From assembly GCA_009692535.1 (NCBI GenBank), contig SHYZ01000008.1, positions 1 to 41,061 on the forward strand: 41,061 nt of DNA, given 5' to 3'. This DNA is from Myxococcales bacterium (lineage in GTDB: Bacteria > Myxococcota_A > Polyangia > Haliangiales > SHYZ01). The notes under the pieces are model-generated. The model did not search any database. It was not told where the DNA came from and saw only the letters and a list, made by a program, of their open reading frames with translations. The first letter of the stretch is position 1, and every line of letters starts with the position of its first letter. Of this stretch, positions 20,866-30,276 are shown in pieces. The translations under genes and the position numbers were made by a program.

Positions 20866-20994
20866 ATGTCGCTCCTCCTCGCCCACGTCACCTCCGCCCC
20901 GCACGCGCACCCCGGCGACGCGCTGCTCGCGCTCCTCGGCGCCCTCGCTGTGCTCGCGCTCGGCGTGCTGCTGCGGCACGTCCGCAAGGCGTAG
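20866..20994 (+). CDS. Possible 42-residue single-span membrane protein
   Basis: A short ORF starting with ATG at 20866, preceded by a weak purine stretch (GGTAGGGTG, about 7 bases upstream). It encodes a His-containing N-terminus (LLLAHVTSAPHAHPG), one hydrophobic helix (ALLALLGALAVLALGVLL) and a basic end (RHVRKA). The layout is that of a small N-out/C-in membrane protein and the composition is coherent for coding. It is short, so chance cannot be excluded. It converges on the TonB-like gene and diverges from speD. Function unknown. Confidence 0.42.
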   Translation: MSLLLAHVTSAPHAHPGDALLALLGALAVLALGVLLRHVRKA

Positions 20995-21030
20995 CGGCCC
21001 GCATGCGCGGCTCGTACCCGCTCGGATGAG

Positions 21031-23265
21031 TTAGCGCCGCTCGAACCCGACCACGCGGAACGCGCCGGCTTCGCTCGCGGTGAGCGTCAACGCGAGTTGC
21101 TCCGTACCGACGCGCACCGCCAGGATCAGCGCCGGCGTGCCGTCGGCGAGTCCGGGCGGCGCGACGCCGAACGCCGCGCGGAAGCCGGCGGGCGAGAGCA
21201 GCTTCCACTCCGCCACGCGCCGCTGCTTGGTCTCGGCAATGACCGTGCGCCAGACGGTGGCGAGCCCCGCGCCGTCGCGAGCGACCTCGATGCCCGCCGA
21301 CGAGAACGGCACGCCCGACGCTGCCACCATCTTCGCCACGTCGCCGCGCTCGAACGCGTCGAGCCACGCCAGCGCGACCGCCTCGGCCGCAGGATCGTCG
21401 GGCGCCGGCATCCGCGCCGCGACGCGCGCCGCTGCCGCTGGGTCACCGGCAGGGAGCTCGCGCGAAATTGCCGCAGTGCTCTCGGTCGCCCCCTCCGCAC
21501 CGCGCCGCAACTGCCGCGGCTGCGCGCGCCGCCGCTCGACGATTCCGGCCGCGACGTCGCCCGGCTCCGCGCCGTGCGCGTGTGCATGCGCCTGGTCGCC
21601 GCCCGCACCGGCGTTGTCGAGGATGAACGGGTCGGCAAAGTACGGCGAGCAGAGCCGCTCGTCGCGGTGAAACGTCCAGTGCAGGTAGACCTTGCCGTCG
21701 CCCGAGAGGATCTCGCGCGGCGGTGCGCTGTACGGCCCCGCGCTCATCACGGTGTCGACCGCGGCGACGTCGAATGTCAGCACACCCGAGGGCCGCACGA
21801 TCGTCACGCCCTCCACCGTGCCGTCGGGCAGCACGACGATCTCGAGCTTCACCTCGAGCGCGCGATCGTTCATCGGGTTCGCATACGCCTTCCCGTCGAG
21901 ATCCGAGATGAAACCGAAGCCCCAAATCTCGTGGATGCGGTTGTGCATCCGCGCGACGAACACGCCGAACGGATGCGCGCGCGTCCCGAGCGCAGTCTGG
22001 TTGCCCGGCCGCACCTCAGGCGTGAACGTCTCGAGCGACGAGCGGATCGCCGCGAGCTTCTTTTCCCAGCGCCCCTTGCGCCCCGACGCCTTGCGCCGCG
22101 CGACCTGCGTCTCCTCACGTGCCGCCTCGGCGCCGATGATCCGCTCGTACGCCTCGTGGTCGAGGAACAGCCGTGGCCCCTTGCGCCCCGGCGTCCCCTT
22201 CCGCCCGGGACTGCCGGCTGCGCCCGGCCTTCCCTCGGCAGGCCGCACCAGCGCCACCTCGGGCGCACCGTCAGCCCCGCCCGGCGTGACCTCGACGGTG
22301 AGCCCGGCTCCCACGGCACCCAGTCGCTGCGCCTCACGCATGCTCAGCGGTCCCGGCGCGCCCCCCTCCCCCGCGTCCCCCGCGCCGCGCGCCCCGACCG
22401 CCCCCGCGCCGCGCACGCCGCGCTCTGCCTCGTCGCCCCGCAGGAGCCCCTCGGCGTGGTCGCTGCGCCCGCTGTGCAGCGACGCTAGTTCCTCGCGCTC
22501 AGCGTCGAGCGACGACGCCTCCGCGTCCTCGAGCTGCGCGGTCACGTCGGTGGGTCCCCCCGGGGTCGCCTCGGTGGGCGCCTCGCTCGGCGCGGATGCG
22601 GCCGCCTTCCCCTCCGCGCTGCGCTCGAGGTTGGTCTGCGTGTCGCGCGTCTCCTCCGACGGTCGGCGGTTCTTGTCCGAGTAATATCGTGCGTCGAAAT
22701 TTTCCTCAGCGACGACGCTCTTCTCGTCGGCGATTTCGATCATTTTCTTCCGCTCATGCCGCGCGGCGGGCTTGGGTGGCGGCTTCTTGGCTGCAACCGT
22801 CGGCGGCGGCACGAGCGGCGGCGGCACGAGCGGCGGCGGCACGAGCGGCGGCGGCACCACGAGCGGTGGCGGCACCACGAGCGCGACCGGCCTCACCGGC
22901 GGCGGCACGCGATCACGGGGATCAGCAGGCGCACGCACCGGCGGCGCCGGCTCGACCTTGGCGACGACCGCCACTTCCGCCTCCGGGAGTGCAAGCGCCG
23001 GATCCGGCAGCACGAGCTCCGGCGCACTCGGCCGCGCCACCCACTCGACCTCGACCTCCTCAGGCACCGGCACCTCGGCGACGGGACGCGGGCAGATCGT
23101 GGCGGAAAGCAGTGACAGGTCCGCGCACAGCGTCGGCACGAGCAGCACCGTGTAGACCCAGCGATCGGCCGCAAAGAGCGCGAACCCATGTCCGACAAGC
23201 GACGCCGCGACGAGGCCTGGCGCCAGCCAGCCCGGGATCCGGCGCGCTCGCGCTCTAGGCTCCAC
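21031..23265 (-). CDS. TonB-like protein with Pro-rich stalk and fused C-terminal domain
   Basis: A 744-residue protein with GTG start at 23265. Its one membrane helix is at the N-terminus (WLAPGLVAASLVGHGFALFA). A long Val/Pro/Glu-rich stalk with a PPPLV repeat (about 118-155) follows, then a Lys/Arg-rich segment (DARYYSDKNRRPSEETRDTQ) and low-complexity Gly/Ala/Arg sequence. A TonB/TolA-type C-terminal domain is near 430-530 (VFVARMHNRIHEIWGFGF; LPDGTVEGVTIVRPSGVLTF; HWTFHRD). Unusually, a His/Gly-rich linker (HAHAHGAEPG) then leads to an extra NTF2-like domain (ALAWLDAFERGDVAKMVAAS). It probably transmits force or spans the periplasm as TonB-family proteins do. It lies 134 bases downstream of lexA. 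The exact partner is unknown. Confidence 0.82.
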   Translation of the reverse strand: MEPRARARRIPGWLAPGLVAASLVGHGFALFAADRWVYTVLLVPTLCADLSLLSATICPRPVAEVPVPEEVEVEWVARPSAPELVLPDPALALPEAEVAVVAKVEPAPPVRAPADPRDRVPPPVRPVALVVPPPLVVPPPLVPPPLVPPPLVPPPTVAAKKPPPKPAARHERKKMIEIADEKSVVAEENFDARYYSDKNRRPSEETRDTQTNLERSAEGKAAASAPSEAPTEATPGGPTDVTAQLEDAEASSLDAEREELASLHSGRSDHAEGLLRGDEAERGVRGAGAVGARGAGDAGEGGAPGPLSMREAQRLGAVGAGLTVEVTPGGADGAPEVALVRPAEGRPGAAGSPGRKGTPGRKGPRLFLDHEAYERIIGAEAAREETQVARRKASGRKGRWEKKLAAIRSSLETFTPEVRPGNQTALGTRAHPFGVFVARMHNRIHEIWGFGFISDLDGKAYANPMNDRALEVKLEIVVLPDGTVEGVTIVRPSGVLTFDVAAVDTVMSAGPYSAPPREILSGDGKVYLHWTFHRDERLCSPYFADPFILDNAGAGGDQAHAHAHGAEPGDVAAGIVERRRAQPRQLRRGAEGATESTAAISRELPAGDPAAAARVAARMPAPDDPAAEAVALAWLDAFERGDVAKMVAASGVPFSSAGIEVARDGAGLATVWRTVIAETKQRRVAEWKLLSPAGFRAAFGVAPPGLADGTPALILAVRVGTEQLALTLTASEAGAFRVVGFERR
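22799..22873. repeat. 15-bp coding repeat for the Pro-rich stalk
   Basis: Perfect 15-base units (acgagcggcggcggc at 22811, 22826 and 22841), flanked by part or variant units, encode repeated PPPLV on the minus strand. The unit keeps the reading frame, so copy-number change alters stalk length without breaking the gene. Confidence 0.85.
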
Positions 23266-23310
23266 GACCTACGGGATATAGCAACGGGCAGACCGCCCCG
23301 CTATCCAATC

Positions 23311-23370
23311 TTCGCCATCTGCCGCCATCTGCCGCCATCTGCCGTCATCGGCAGCCATCGGCAAGTATCG
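23311..23370. repeat. Degenerate decanucleotide array, six units
   Basis: Six adjacent 10-base units: ttcgccatct, then gccgccatct twice, gccgtcatcg, gcagccatcg and gcaagtatcg. The gradient of divergence from left to right suggests expansion from one side. It lies in the gap between lexA (stop 23400) and the TonB-like gene (start 23265). Confidence 0.8.
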
Positions 23371-23399
23371 TCGGCTAGCAGCCCTTCCCTCGCCGCGGG

Positions 23400-24080
23400 C
23401 TAGCTAATCTTCCGATAGACGCCGACCACCACGCCGATCAGGTTCACCGACTTCCAGTCGCCACGCCGCACCACGATCGGCTCCATGCGCGCGTTCGCCG
23501 GCACGAAGCGGATCACATCAGCCTCGGGATAGTAGTACTTCACGGTCGCCTCGTCCTCGATCAGCGCGACCACGATGTCGCCGCGCGCGGCCGTGAGCGC
23601 CTTCTTCACGAAGATAAAGTCGCCATCGTGAATGCCGGCTTCAATCATCGAGTCGCCCTTGACGCGGAGCGCGAACACCTCGCGCGTGTTGCCGCCGAGG
23701 AAGAATCGGTCGATCTTGACCGTCGCCTCGTGGTTCTCGACCGCCAGCAGCGGTTGGCCGGCCGCCACCCGACCGAGCAGGGGAACCTCGACGAGATCTT
23801 CATCGTTGGCAGCCCCTCGCCCTCCACCGTGCAGATCAACCGGCTCGAGCGCGGCACCAAAGTTGATTGGCCGCAGCGCGCGCGACTTCAAATCTTCACG
23901 CATCAGATACCCCTTCTTCTCCAGCGCCTTGAGGTGGTCGTTCACGCCGTTGGTGGAGCGAATCCCGAGCTTCATGCCGATCTCACGCAGCGTCGGCGGG
24001 TAGCCGCGTTCGGCCAGATGGGACGAGATGCAGTCGAGCACTTGGCGCTGTCGGTCGGTCAGGGCATTGCGGTCGGTCAT
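23400..24080 (-). CDS. lexA: LexA, SOS repressor
   Basis: Transcriptional repressor of the DNA-damage response, 226 residues. The N-terminal winged helix-turn-helix is [19 protein letters not shown] with [20 protein letters not shown] as the recognition region. The self-cleavage domain has the scissile Ala107-Gly108 (RVAAGQP), catalytic Ser144 ([15 protein letters not shown]) and Lys181 ([10 protein letters not shown]). A His/Gly-rich linker insert ([15 protein letters not shown]) lies between the domains. ATG at 24080 was chosen over the upstream start because it has AAGGAG 8 bases upstream and gives the standard N-terminus. Two GTTCAG half-sites in its promoter indicate autoregulation. Confidence 0.96.
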   Translation of the reverse strand: MTDRNALTDRQRQVLDCISSHLAERGYPPTLREIGMKLGIRSTNGVNDHLKALEKKGYLMREDLKSRALRPINFGAALEPVDLHGGGRGAANDEDLVEVPLLGRVAAGQPLLAVENHEATVKIDRFFLGGNTREVFALRVKGDSMIEAGIHDGDFIFVKKALTAARGDIVVALIEDEATVKYYYPEADVIRFVPANARMEPIVVRRGDWKSVNLIGVVVGVYRKIS

Positions 24081-24095
24081 GGGCACGCTCCTTAG

Positions 24096-24119
24096 CTGAA
24101 CACTTACACCGTACTGAAC
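24096..24119 (-). promoter_or_regulatory. Candidate LexA operator, two GTTCAG half-sites
   Basis: CTGAAC occurs at 24096-24101 and 24114-24119 on the plus strand (GTTCAG on the lexA strand), two direct copies 18 bases apart. GTTCAG is the conserved core I recall from the Myxococcus xanthus LexA operator. One copy lies in the promoter spacer and one just downstream of the -10 element, ideal positions for repression. The rest of the published operator matches only partly. Confidence 0.6.
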
Positions 24120-24136
24120 GGATATCTGCAAGTCAA
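24108..24136 (-). promoter_or_regulatory. lexA promoter, sigma-70 type
   Basis: On the minus strand TTGACT (24136-24131) is followed after exactly 17 bases by TACGGT (24113-24108). The start codon is 28 bases further on, with AAGGAG between. The local A/T content is clearly higher than in the flanking sequence. Confidence 0.55.
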
Positions 24137-24290
24137 GCAAGCTGATGCTCCGCCGACTTCAGAACCTGTTGGTTTCCTGTGGGTTTCCTTGTGGCGCACC
24201 GCCGACGCTGCCGACGGCACGGCGATGGTGCGCGGCGCGCCGCAGCCGGTGATCGATGCCGGTCACCGGCTCGGAAACCCACGTGGCGCA

Positions 24291-24370
24291 CCGTCACGCT
24301 GGGCCACGCTGGGCCACGCTGGGCCACGCTGGGCCACGCTGGGCCACGCTGGATCACGCTGGGTCACGCT
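24291..24370. repeat. Decanucleotide tandem array, eight units
   Basis: Five perfect copies of gggccacgct (24301-24350) are flanked by variants ccgtcacgct (24291), ggatcacgct (24351) and gggtcacgct (24361). The 10-base period does not keep a reading frame and is close to one helical turn of DNA. It lies between the divergent lexA and receiver/cytochrome transcripts. Confidence 0.95.
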
Positions 24371-24558
24371 GCGCACGGCGCACGGCCGCGCGGTGCTCGC
24401 GGTCGATGAGGTGCTCGGCGTGGCGCTCGCCTGCCTGCCGCGCGAAGAGGCCGCACGCCAGGGGCCGGCTTCGCGCTCCTCGTCGCCTTCACCCTCGCTC
24501 TCGGCGTCGTCGCCGTCACCTCGCTGCGCGGAGGGAATTCCGGGCCGCGGCGCCGTCG

Positions 24559-24564
24559 TATACT
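24559..24564 (+). promoter_or_regulatory. Possible -10 element for the receiver/cytochrome pair
   Basis: TATACT is a near-perfect sigma-70 -10 box, standing out in very GC-rich DNA 48 bases before the ATG at 24613. No good -35 element is visible at 16-18 bases upstream. Confidence 0.3.
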
Positions 24565-24612
24565 TCACGCTCCTTGGCGGTCTCGCCGCCACCGCCCCAT
24601 GCCCCGCGTCCC

Positions 24613-24941
24613 ATGAAACCCCTTCGCGTCCTCGTCGTCGATGATTCGCCCGACGACTGCGAGTTGCTCCTCCGCCGCCTGCGCAAGGAGGGGTACGCGC
24701 CCGAGCACGTGCGAGTCGATACCGCCGACGACCTGCGCGCCGCGCTCGCACACGACGAAGATCTCGCGTGCCTGATCGTCTCGGGCACGATCGGCGAGGA
24801 CCTCGCCGTCGCAGCGCTGCACGCCGGCGGCGGCGCAGTCACGTTGGAGGCACGCGCGTTCCTCGCCATGACCAAGAACGCGGTCCTTGAGAAGCCGTTC
24901 GCGCCGCCGGCGGGGCGCTCGCTCGTGAACTCTCTCGTCGA

Positions 24942-24945
<4 letters not shown>
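24613..24945 (+). CDS. Receiver-like protein lacking the phospho-acceptor segment
   Basis: A 110-residue protein. It starts like a receiver domain (LRVLVVDDSPDDCELLLRRL), with the acidic pair of the active site at D10/D11, and continues RVDTADDLRAALAHDED. It then passes directly into CLIVSGTIGEDLAVAALHAGG, the strand-4/helix-4 region of receivers such as those ending in 'IIVSGTIGE'. The strand-3 segment with the phospho-acceptor Asp and the following loop is missing, and the C-terminus (NAVLEKPFAPPAGRSLVNSL) resembles a receiver end joined out of normal register. So it cannot work as an ordinary phosphorylated receiver. Its stop overlaps the cytochrome GTG start. It may be a decayed gene or a repurposed domain. 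Confidence 0.65.
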
Positions 24946-26810
<1,865 letters not shown>

Positions 26811-26819
26811 CTCGACCGC

Positions 26820-27938
26820 TCAGGCAGTCTGCGTGGCGAGCGCGGCGAAGATCGTCTCGCGCAGGTAGCGCGCGCCGAGCGCGACAGTCCGCGCGCCGCT
26901 GCCATCGCGCCCGAGCGGCGGCGCGACCTCCATGAGATCGCCACCGATCAGCCCAACCTCGCGACCGAGGCGACGGATGAGCTCGACCACCCACTCCGGT
27001 TCGAGCCCGAGTGGCTCGGGCGTGCCGGTCGCGTCAGCCCACTCCTCGTCGGTGCCGTCGATGTCGTTCGAGAAGTAGACCCCTTGCACGTCGGTCGCCC
27101 GAAGGTGCGCAACGATGGCGTCGAGCGTCTCGGCTGGCCGCGCGCGGCACTCATCGGCCCAGAACTGCCGCACGTCGAGCGACGACTCCCAATGCGCGCG
27201 ATCAAATCGCGACGCCCGCGTACCGACCTGCACCAGCCGACCGCCGCGGCCGAGCAGCTCGTTCGCGTGGTAACTCCAGGTGGCGAAGCAGCGCGTGACG
27301 CCGAGTCGCTCGGCGAGGAGGTCGGTGTGCGCGTCGGGCTGCACGATGCCGAAGGACGCCCGCACCCGGGCGAGCGCGGTCACGACCGGCAGCGCGGTGG
27401 AGTGATCACCGCCGATCGCGAAAGGCAGCGCGCGCGGGTTCATCGCGAAGACCAGGTCGAGCGCGCGCTCGGCGATCGAGAGCGGCGAGACCGGAAGCTC
27501 GGCAGCGTCGGCGTCGGCGAGCTGCGGGTAGAGCGCGCGGCGCGCTCGCGCCAGCTGCGCCTCGGAGAGCATCTCGTCGTGGAGCAGCTGCGGCACGACG
27601 AACACATCGCCGAGGTCGACCACGCCGAGCTCGGTGCATCGCTCAGGCCAGTCGGGATCGGTGTCGAGCAGCGCCTGCCGAATCGCCTGCGGCGCGAGGT
27701 TGGCGCCGCGCCGAAACCCGGCACCCACATCCGACGGGATGCCGAGGAGCACGCCCTTGGCCTGTGGCACCGCCGCGAGCGCGGCGCGAAATCGCGCGTC
27801 GACCGTCGCGTCGTCGTCGGCGCGATAGAGGCGCCGCACGAGCCGCGCCTGCTCGGCGCGACCGGTTGAGACCAGATAGAGCCCCTGCCCTGCGGGACGG
27901 AGCAGGAGCGCGAGTTCGTCGAGGGCCGCAAGTGACAT
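26820..27938 (-). CDS. Arginase/agmatinase-family ureohydrolase
   Basis: A 372-residue binuclear manganese hydrolase. The metal motifs are complete: IGGDHS (about 175-180), DAHTD (202-206) and [12 protein letters not shown] (about 290-301), followed by TGTPEPLGL. The first ~90 residues are longer than in a typical agmatinase. The family includes agmatinase, arginase, formiminoglutamase and guanidinobutyrase, and the motifs do not decide between them. Agmatinase would make putrescine, which would fit the SpeD/SpeE genes elsewhere in the window. It starts 5 bases after the stop of the HAD gene and is the last gene of the ABC-phosphatase-HAD operon. It converges on the cytochrome gene with a 9-base gap. 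Confidence 0.85.
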   Translation of the reverse strand: MSLAALDELALLLRPAGQGLYLVSTGRAEQARLVRRLYRADDDATVDARFRAALAAVPQAKGVLLGIPSDVGAGFRRGANLAPQAIRQALLDTDPDWPERCTELGVVDLGDVFVVPQLLHDEMLSEAQLARARRALYPQLADADAAELPVSPLSIAERALDLVFAMNPRALPFAIGGDHSTALPVVTALARVRASFGIVQPDAHTDLLAERLGVTRCFATWSYHANELLGRGGRLVQVGTRASRFDRAHWESSLDVRQFWADECRARPAETLDAIVAHLRATDVQGVYFSNDIDGTDEEWADATGTPEPLGLEPEWVVELIRRLGREVGLIGGDLMEVAPPLGRDGSGARTVALGARYLRETIFAALATQTA

Positions 27939-27943
27939 GGCGA

Positions 27944-29473
27944 CTAGAGCTCGTGCGGCATCTTGTCGCGTGGCGCGCGAAAGTAGCGCAGCGGCGAGTA
28001 GGCGAGGAGATTCGACACGCGGCTCGTGTAGAGGCAGGCGTAGTCCTCCACCTGCTCGCCGAAGCGGCTCTTCTCGTTCCCCTCCTTGAGCGTCGGCCCC
28101 CAGTGCGCGTTGAATGCGAAGTCGATCTCGTCCTCGAGTTGCTCGTGCCGCTCGGTCGCATCGCGCAGCGCGGCACGCAGGTCGTCGAGCCCCGCCTTGG
28201 CACGCCGTTTCGCGAGGTCGGCCGGTCCAGCGCCGGCTTCCTCCGCCATCCGCTGCAGCGACTTGAGCACCAGGTTCTGGTAGTCGATCTCGGCGTCGAG
28301 GTTGCGCCGCTTGCGATCGAGCTCCTCGAGCTCACGCAGCTTCGGCGCGAGACGCTCGGCGGTCGCAAGCTCCGGCTCGAGCTCCTGCACCACCATGCAG
28401 GTGCGCCAGACGCTCGACCGCTTCGCTCGGACGATGTCGCCGTAGATGTGATCGCCGACGTAGAGCACGCGGTCACCGCGCGTCCCCGAGAGTTCCTCGA
28501 AGCTGACGAGGTTGCCGCCCTCGTAGACGCGTCCTCGATGCAGCGCCGTGACCGGCTCTGCGAGCGGCGCGCCGGTCTGGGCGTCGAGCTCGACGAACGG
28601 TGCTGCGTCCGTGAAGAAGGCGGGCTTCTTGCCGCCGACGATGACGATGTCGAAGTAGCTCCGCCACGAGGCGTACGCCGGCAGCTTCCCGTCGAGCAGG
28701 AAGCGCATGATCGCGTCGGTGTAGTCCCAGAGCGAGTTGGTCAGCACGAAGAGCCGCTTGCCGCTCGACCGGAGCTTGTGCAGCGTCGCGGGGAGGTCTG
28801 GGTCGACGACGACGAAGCGCGCCAACTCGGCCTTGATCACGCTCTTGAGGCTGTCATCGCGGTGCGCCTCGTCGATGCTGGCGCGCACGTCAGACCAGAG
28901 GCGGTCGGTGTCGACCGGCGCGCCCCCCTTGCCGAGCCAGTCGACCAGCCGCAGATAGATCACCGCCTCGGGGAGCGCGAACAGCGTGTCGATCCATGCG
29001 TAGCGCGGCTCGGCGAGCCGAACCCGCTGCCGTCGGTAGAGCGTGGAGCGCTCCTCGCGTGTGAGCGCGCGCAGGCCGTGGAGCACGCGCCCGACGTGGC
29101 CGTGGCGATCCATCTTGAAGACGTTGCCCTCGGCGCGATCGACCATGAGCCCGCGAATCGCCAGCTCGGGCGGATACGGCAGCCCGAGAATCTCGCGCGA
29201 GTAGCCACGCCCCTCGACGAGCTTCTTGAGCGTGAGCTCGATCGACAGCCGCTCCATCTCGGCCTGGATGTAGATCGCGAGCGTGTAGTCCATGTCGAAC
29301 CCGACCAGCTCGATCTGGTCCATGCGGAGGTTGCGATTCACGAACACGCGCTTCTTGCGCGGCACGTCGAACGGTCGCCCCGGGAGCCCCGGTCGCCCCG
29401 GGAGCCCCGCAGCCGAGGGGATCCGGCTGAGATCGTCGTCGGTGGAACCCATTGGAGGCGACCAAGTTAGCAT
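27944..29473 (-). CDS. HAD-IG family 5'-nucleotidase
   Basis: About 509 residues of the HAD superfamily, in the group of purine-type 5'-nucleotidases. The catalytic loop is [13 protein letters not shown] (DMDYT; nucleophile and acid/base Asp). The second motif region is [16 protein letters not shown], and the later Asp-rich loop is [18 protein letters not shown] helical segment [20 protein letters not shown] is predicted coiled-coil. The C-terminus ends with the conserved [18 protein letters not shown]. The start is uncertain: ATG at 29473 or 29452. The N-terminus contains a collagen-like [12 protein letters not shown] from an 18-base duplication. Substrate (IMP/GMP-like) is inferred from the family. 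Confidence 0.88.
   Translation of the reverse strand: MLTWSPPMGSTDDDLSRIPSAAGLPGRPGLPGRPFDVPRKKRVFVNRNLRMDQIELVGFDMDYTLAIYIQAEMERLSIELTLKKLVEGRGYSREILGLPYPPELAIRGLMVDRAEGNVFKMDRHGHVGRVLHGLRALTREERSTLYRRQRVRLAEPRYAWIDTLFALPEAVIYLRLVDWLGKGGAPVDTDRLWSDVRASIDEAHRDDSLKSVIKAELARFVVVDPDLPATLHKLRSSGKRLFVLTNSLWDYTDAIMRFLLDGKLPAYASWRSYFDIVIVGGKKPAFFTDAAPFVELDAQTGAPLAEPVTALHRGRVYEGGNLVSFEELSGTRGDRVLYVGDHIYGDIVRAKRSSVWRTCMVVQELEPELATAERLAPKLRELEELDRKRRNLDAEIDYQNLVLKSLQRMAEEAGAGPADLAKRRAKAGLDDLRAALRDATERHEQLEDEIDFAFNAHWGPTLKEGNEKSRFGEQVEDYACLYTSRVSNLLAYSPLRYFRAPRDKMPHEL
29373..29408. repeat. 18-bp perfect tandem duplication in HAD gene 5' end
   Basis: ggtcgccccgggagcccc is repeated exactly (29373-29390 and 29391-29408). 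It encodes GLPGRP twice on the minus strand, near the N-terminus, before the conserved catalytic domain. Confidence 0.9.
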
Positions 29474-29511
29474 GAGGCCCGAGTCCCGCGACCGAGGCCG
29501 TCGGTGCTGCG

Positions 29512-30258
29512 TCAGCGCGACTCGTAGATGAGGCGGCGCGGCAGCTCGAGCGCCGTGAGGAAGCCGCCTTTGCCGCAGCCGGTGTCGATGCCGGCGGTGC
29601 AGGGGCCGGCCCACAGATCGGTCGGGTCCTCAGGCGTGTAGCTCGAGAGCTCCTTGGGCAGCTGCGAGGTAACGGTGTGGCCAACGACGACGAGCTTGCC
29701 GCGGTAGTTCGTGAAGAAGTCGCGGTCGCGGCACCAGAGCAGCGCGATCCGTGGCTCGACCGCCGACGGATGGGGGAACCCGTCGGGCCCACGGGGGATG
29801 CCGGCGTGGACGTAGATGGCGTGCTCGTCCTCGTGGAAGAAGGGGAGCGAGCGCATCCACGCGACGTGCTCGGGCGGAAAGAAACTGCCCGCGAGCAGGC
29901 GGCGCAGCTCGTCGGCAGTCGGCCGGTCCTCGGGCGCAGGCGGAGAGCGCCGCTCGTAGGAGCGCATCGCCGCGGAGCAGCCGTTCTGCTGCGGCAGCAC
30001 GAATTCCGGGAAGCCCTCATCGACGGCGCGCAGCCAGGCATCCTCGTGGTTGCCCCGCAGCGCGATGACGCGAGCGGGGGTGTGGCGATGGAGCGTGCGC
30101 ACCCGCTCCATCACGGTGGCGGAGTCGGGGCCGCGATCGAGGTAGTCGCCGAGGAACACCATCGAGTCCCCGGCGTCGAGCGCCGGCAAGAGACCGAGCA
30201 CGCGCTCGAGCGCGACGGCATCGCCGTGGATGTCGCCAATGACGAAGGTGCGCTGCAT
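29512..30258 (-). CDS. PP2A-like metallophosphoesterase
   Basis: A 248-residue calcineurin-type phosphoesterase. The five metal motifs are visible: GDIHGD (8-13), GDYLDRGPDS (about 37-46), RGNHED (about 68-73), a mid-protein His (YVHAGIP), and VVGHT (about 192-196). GIDTGCGKGGFL near the C-terminus is also typical of the bacterial Ser/Thr protein phosphatase/ diadenosine tetraphosphatase-like group. It is cytosolic; no signal peptide is seen. Its stop lies 38 bases before the HAD gene, and it starts 18 bases after the ABC transporter stop. Whether it acts on proteins or nucleotides is not decided by the motifs. Confidence 0.9.
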   Translation of the reverse strand: MQRTFVIGDIHGDAVALERVLGLLPALDAGDSMVFLGDYLDRGPDSATVMERVRTLHRHTPARVIALRGNHEDAWLRAVDEGFPEFVLPQQNGCSAAMRSYERRSPPAPEDRPTADELRRLLAGSFFPPEHVAWMRSLPFFHEDEHAIYVHAGIPRGPDGFPHPSAVEPRIALLWCRDRDFFTNYRGKLVVVGHTVTSQLPKELSSYTPEDPTDLWAGPCTAGIDTGCGKGGFLTALELPRRLIYESR

Positions 30259-30276
30259 GAAGCTCTCCCTCCCGTA

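Larger units (their letters stand above)
24137..24612. other. Long intergenic region without a supported gene
   Basis: About 475 bases separate the lexA promoter from the receiver-like gene. It contains the decanucleotide array (24291-24370) and a -10-like TATACT (24559). Several frames are open only because of the repeat and the GC bias. Their translations are Arg/Ala/Pro-rich and no frame has convincing protein character or a ribosome-binding site. No structured RNA is recognisable by eye. Confidence 0.6.

Noticed and set aside
20674-20979. Longer SpeD start within the upstream region
   Set aside because: The added residues have no SpeD similarity and cross the 16-base tandem repeat; ATG 20673 gives the normal 118-residue enzyme.
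24301-24350. Repeat-encoded peptide (WPSVAQRGPA-like) as a real protein
   Set aside because: The 10-bp period forces a three-frame cycle, there is no start with a ribosome-binding site, and composition outside the repeat is non-coding in style.
24256-24612. N-terminal extension of the receiver-like protein
   Set aside because: The in-frame upstream part is Arg/Ala/Pro-rich and crosses the decanucleotide array; the ATG at 24613 begins the recognisable domain.
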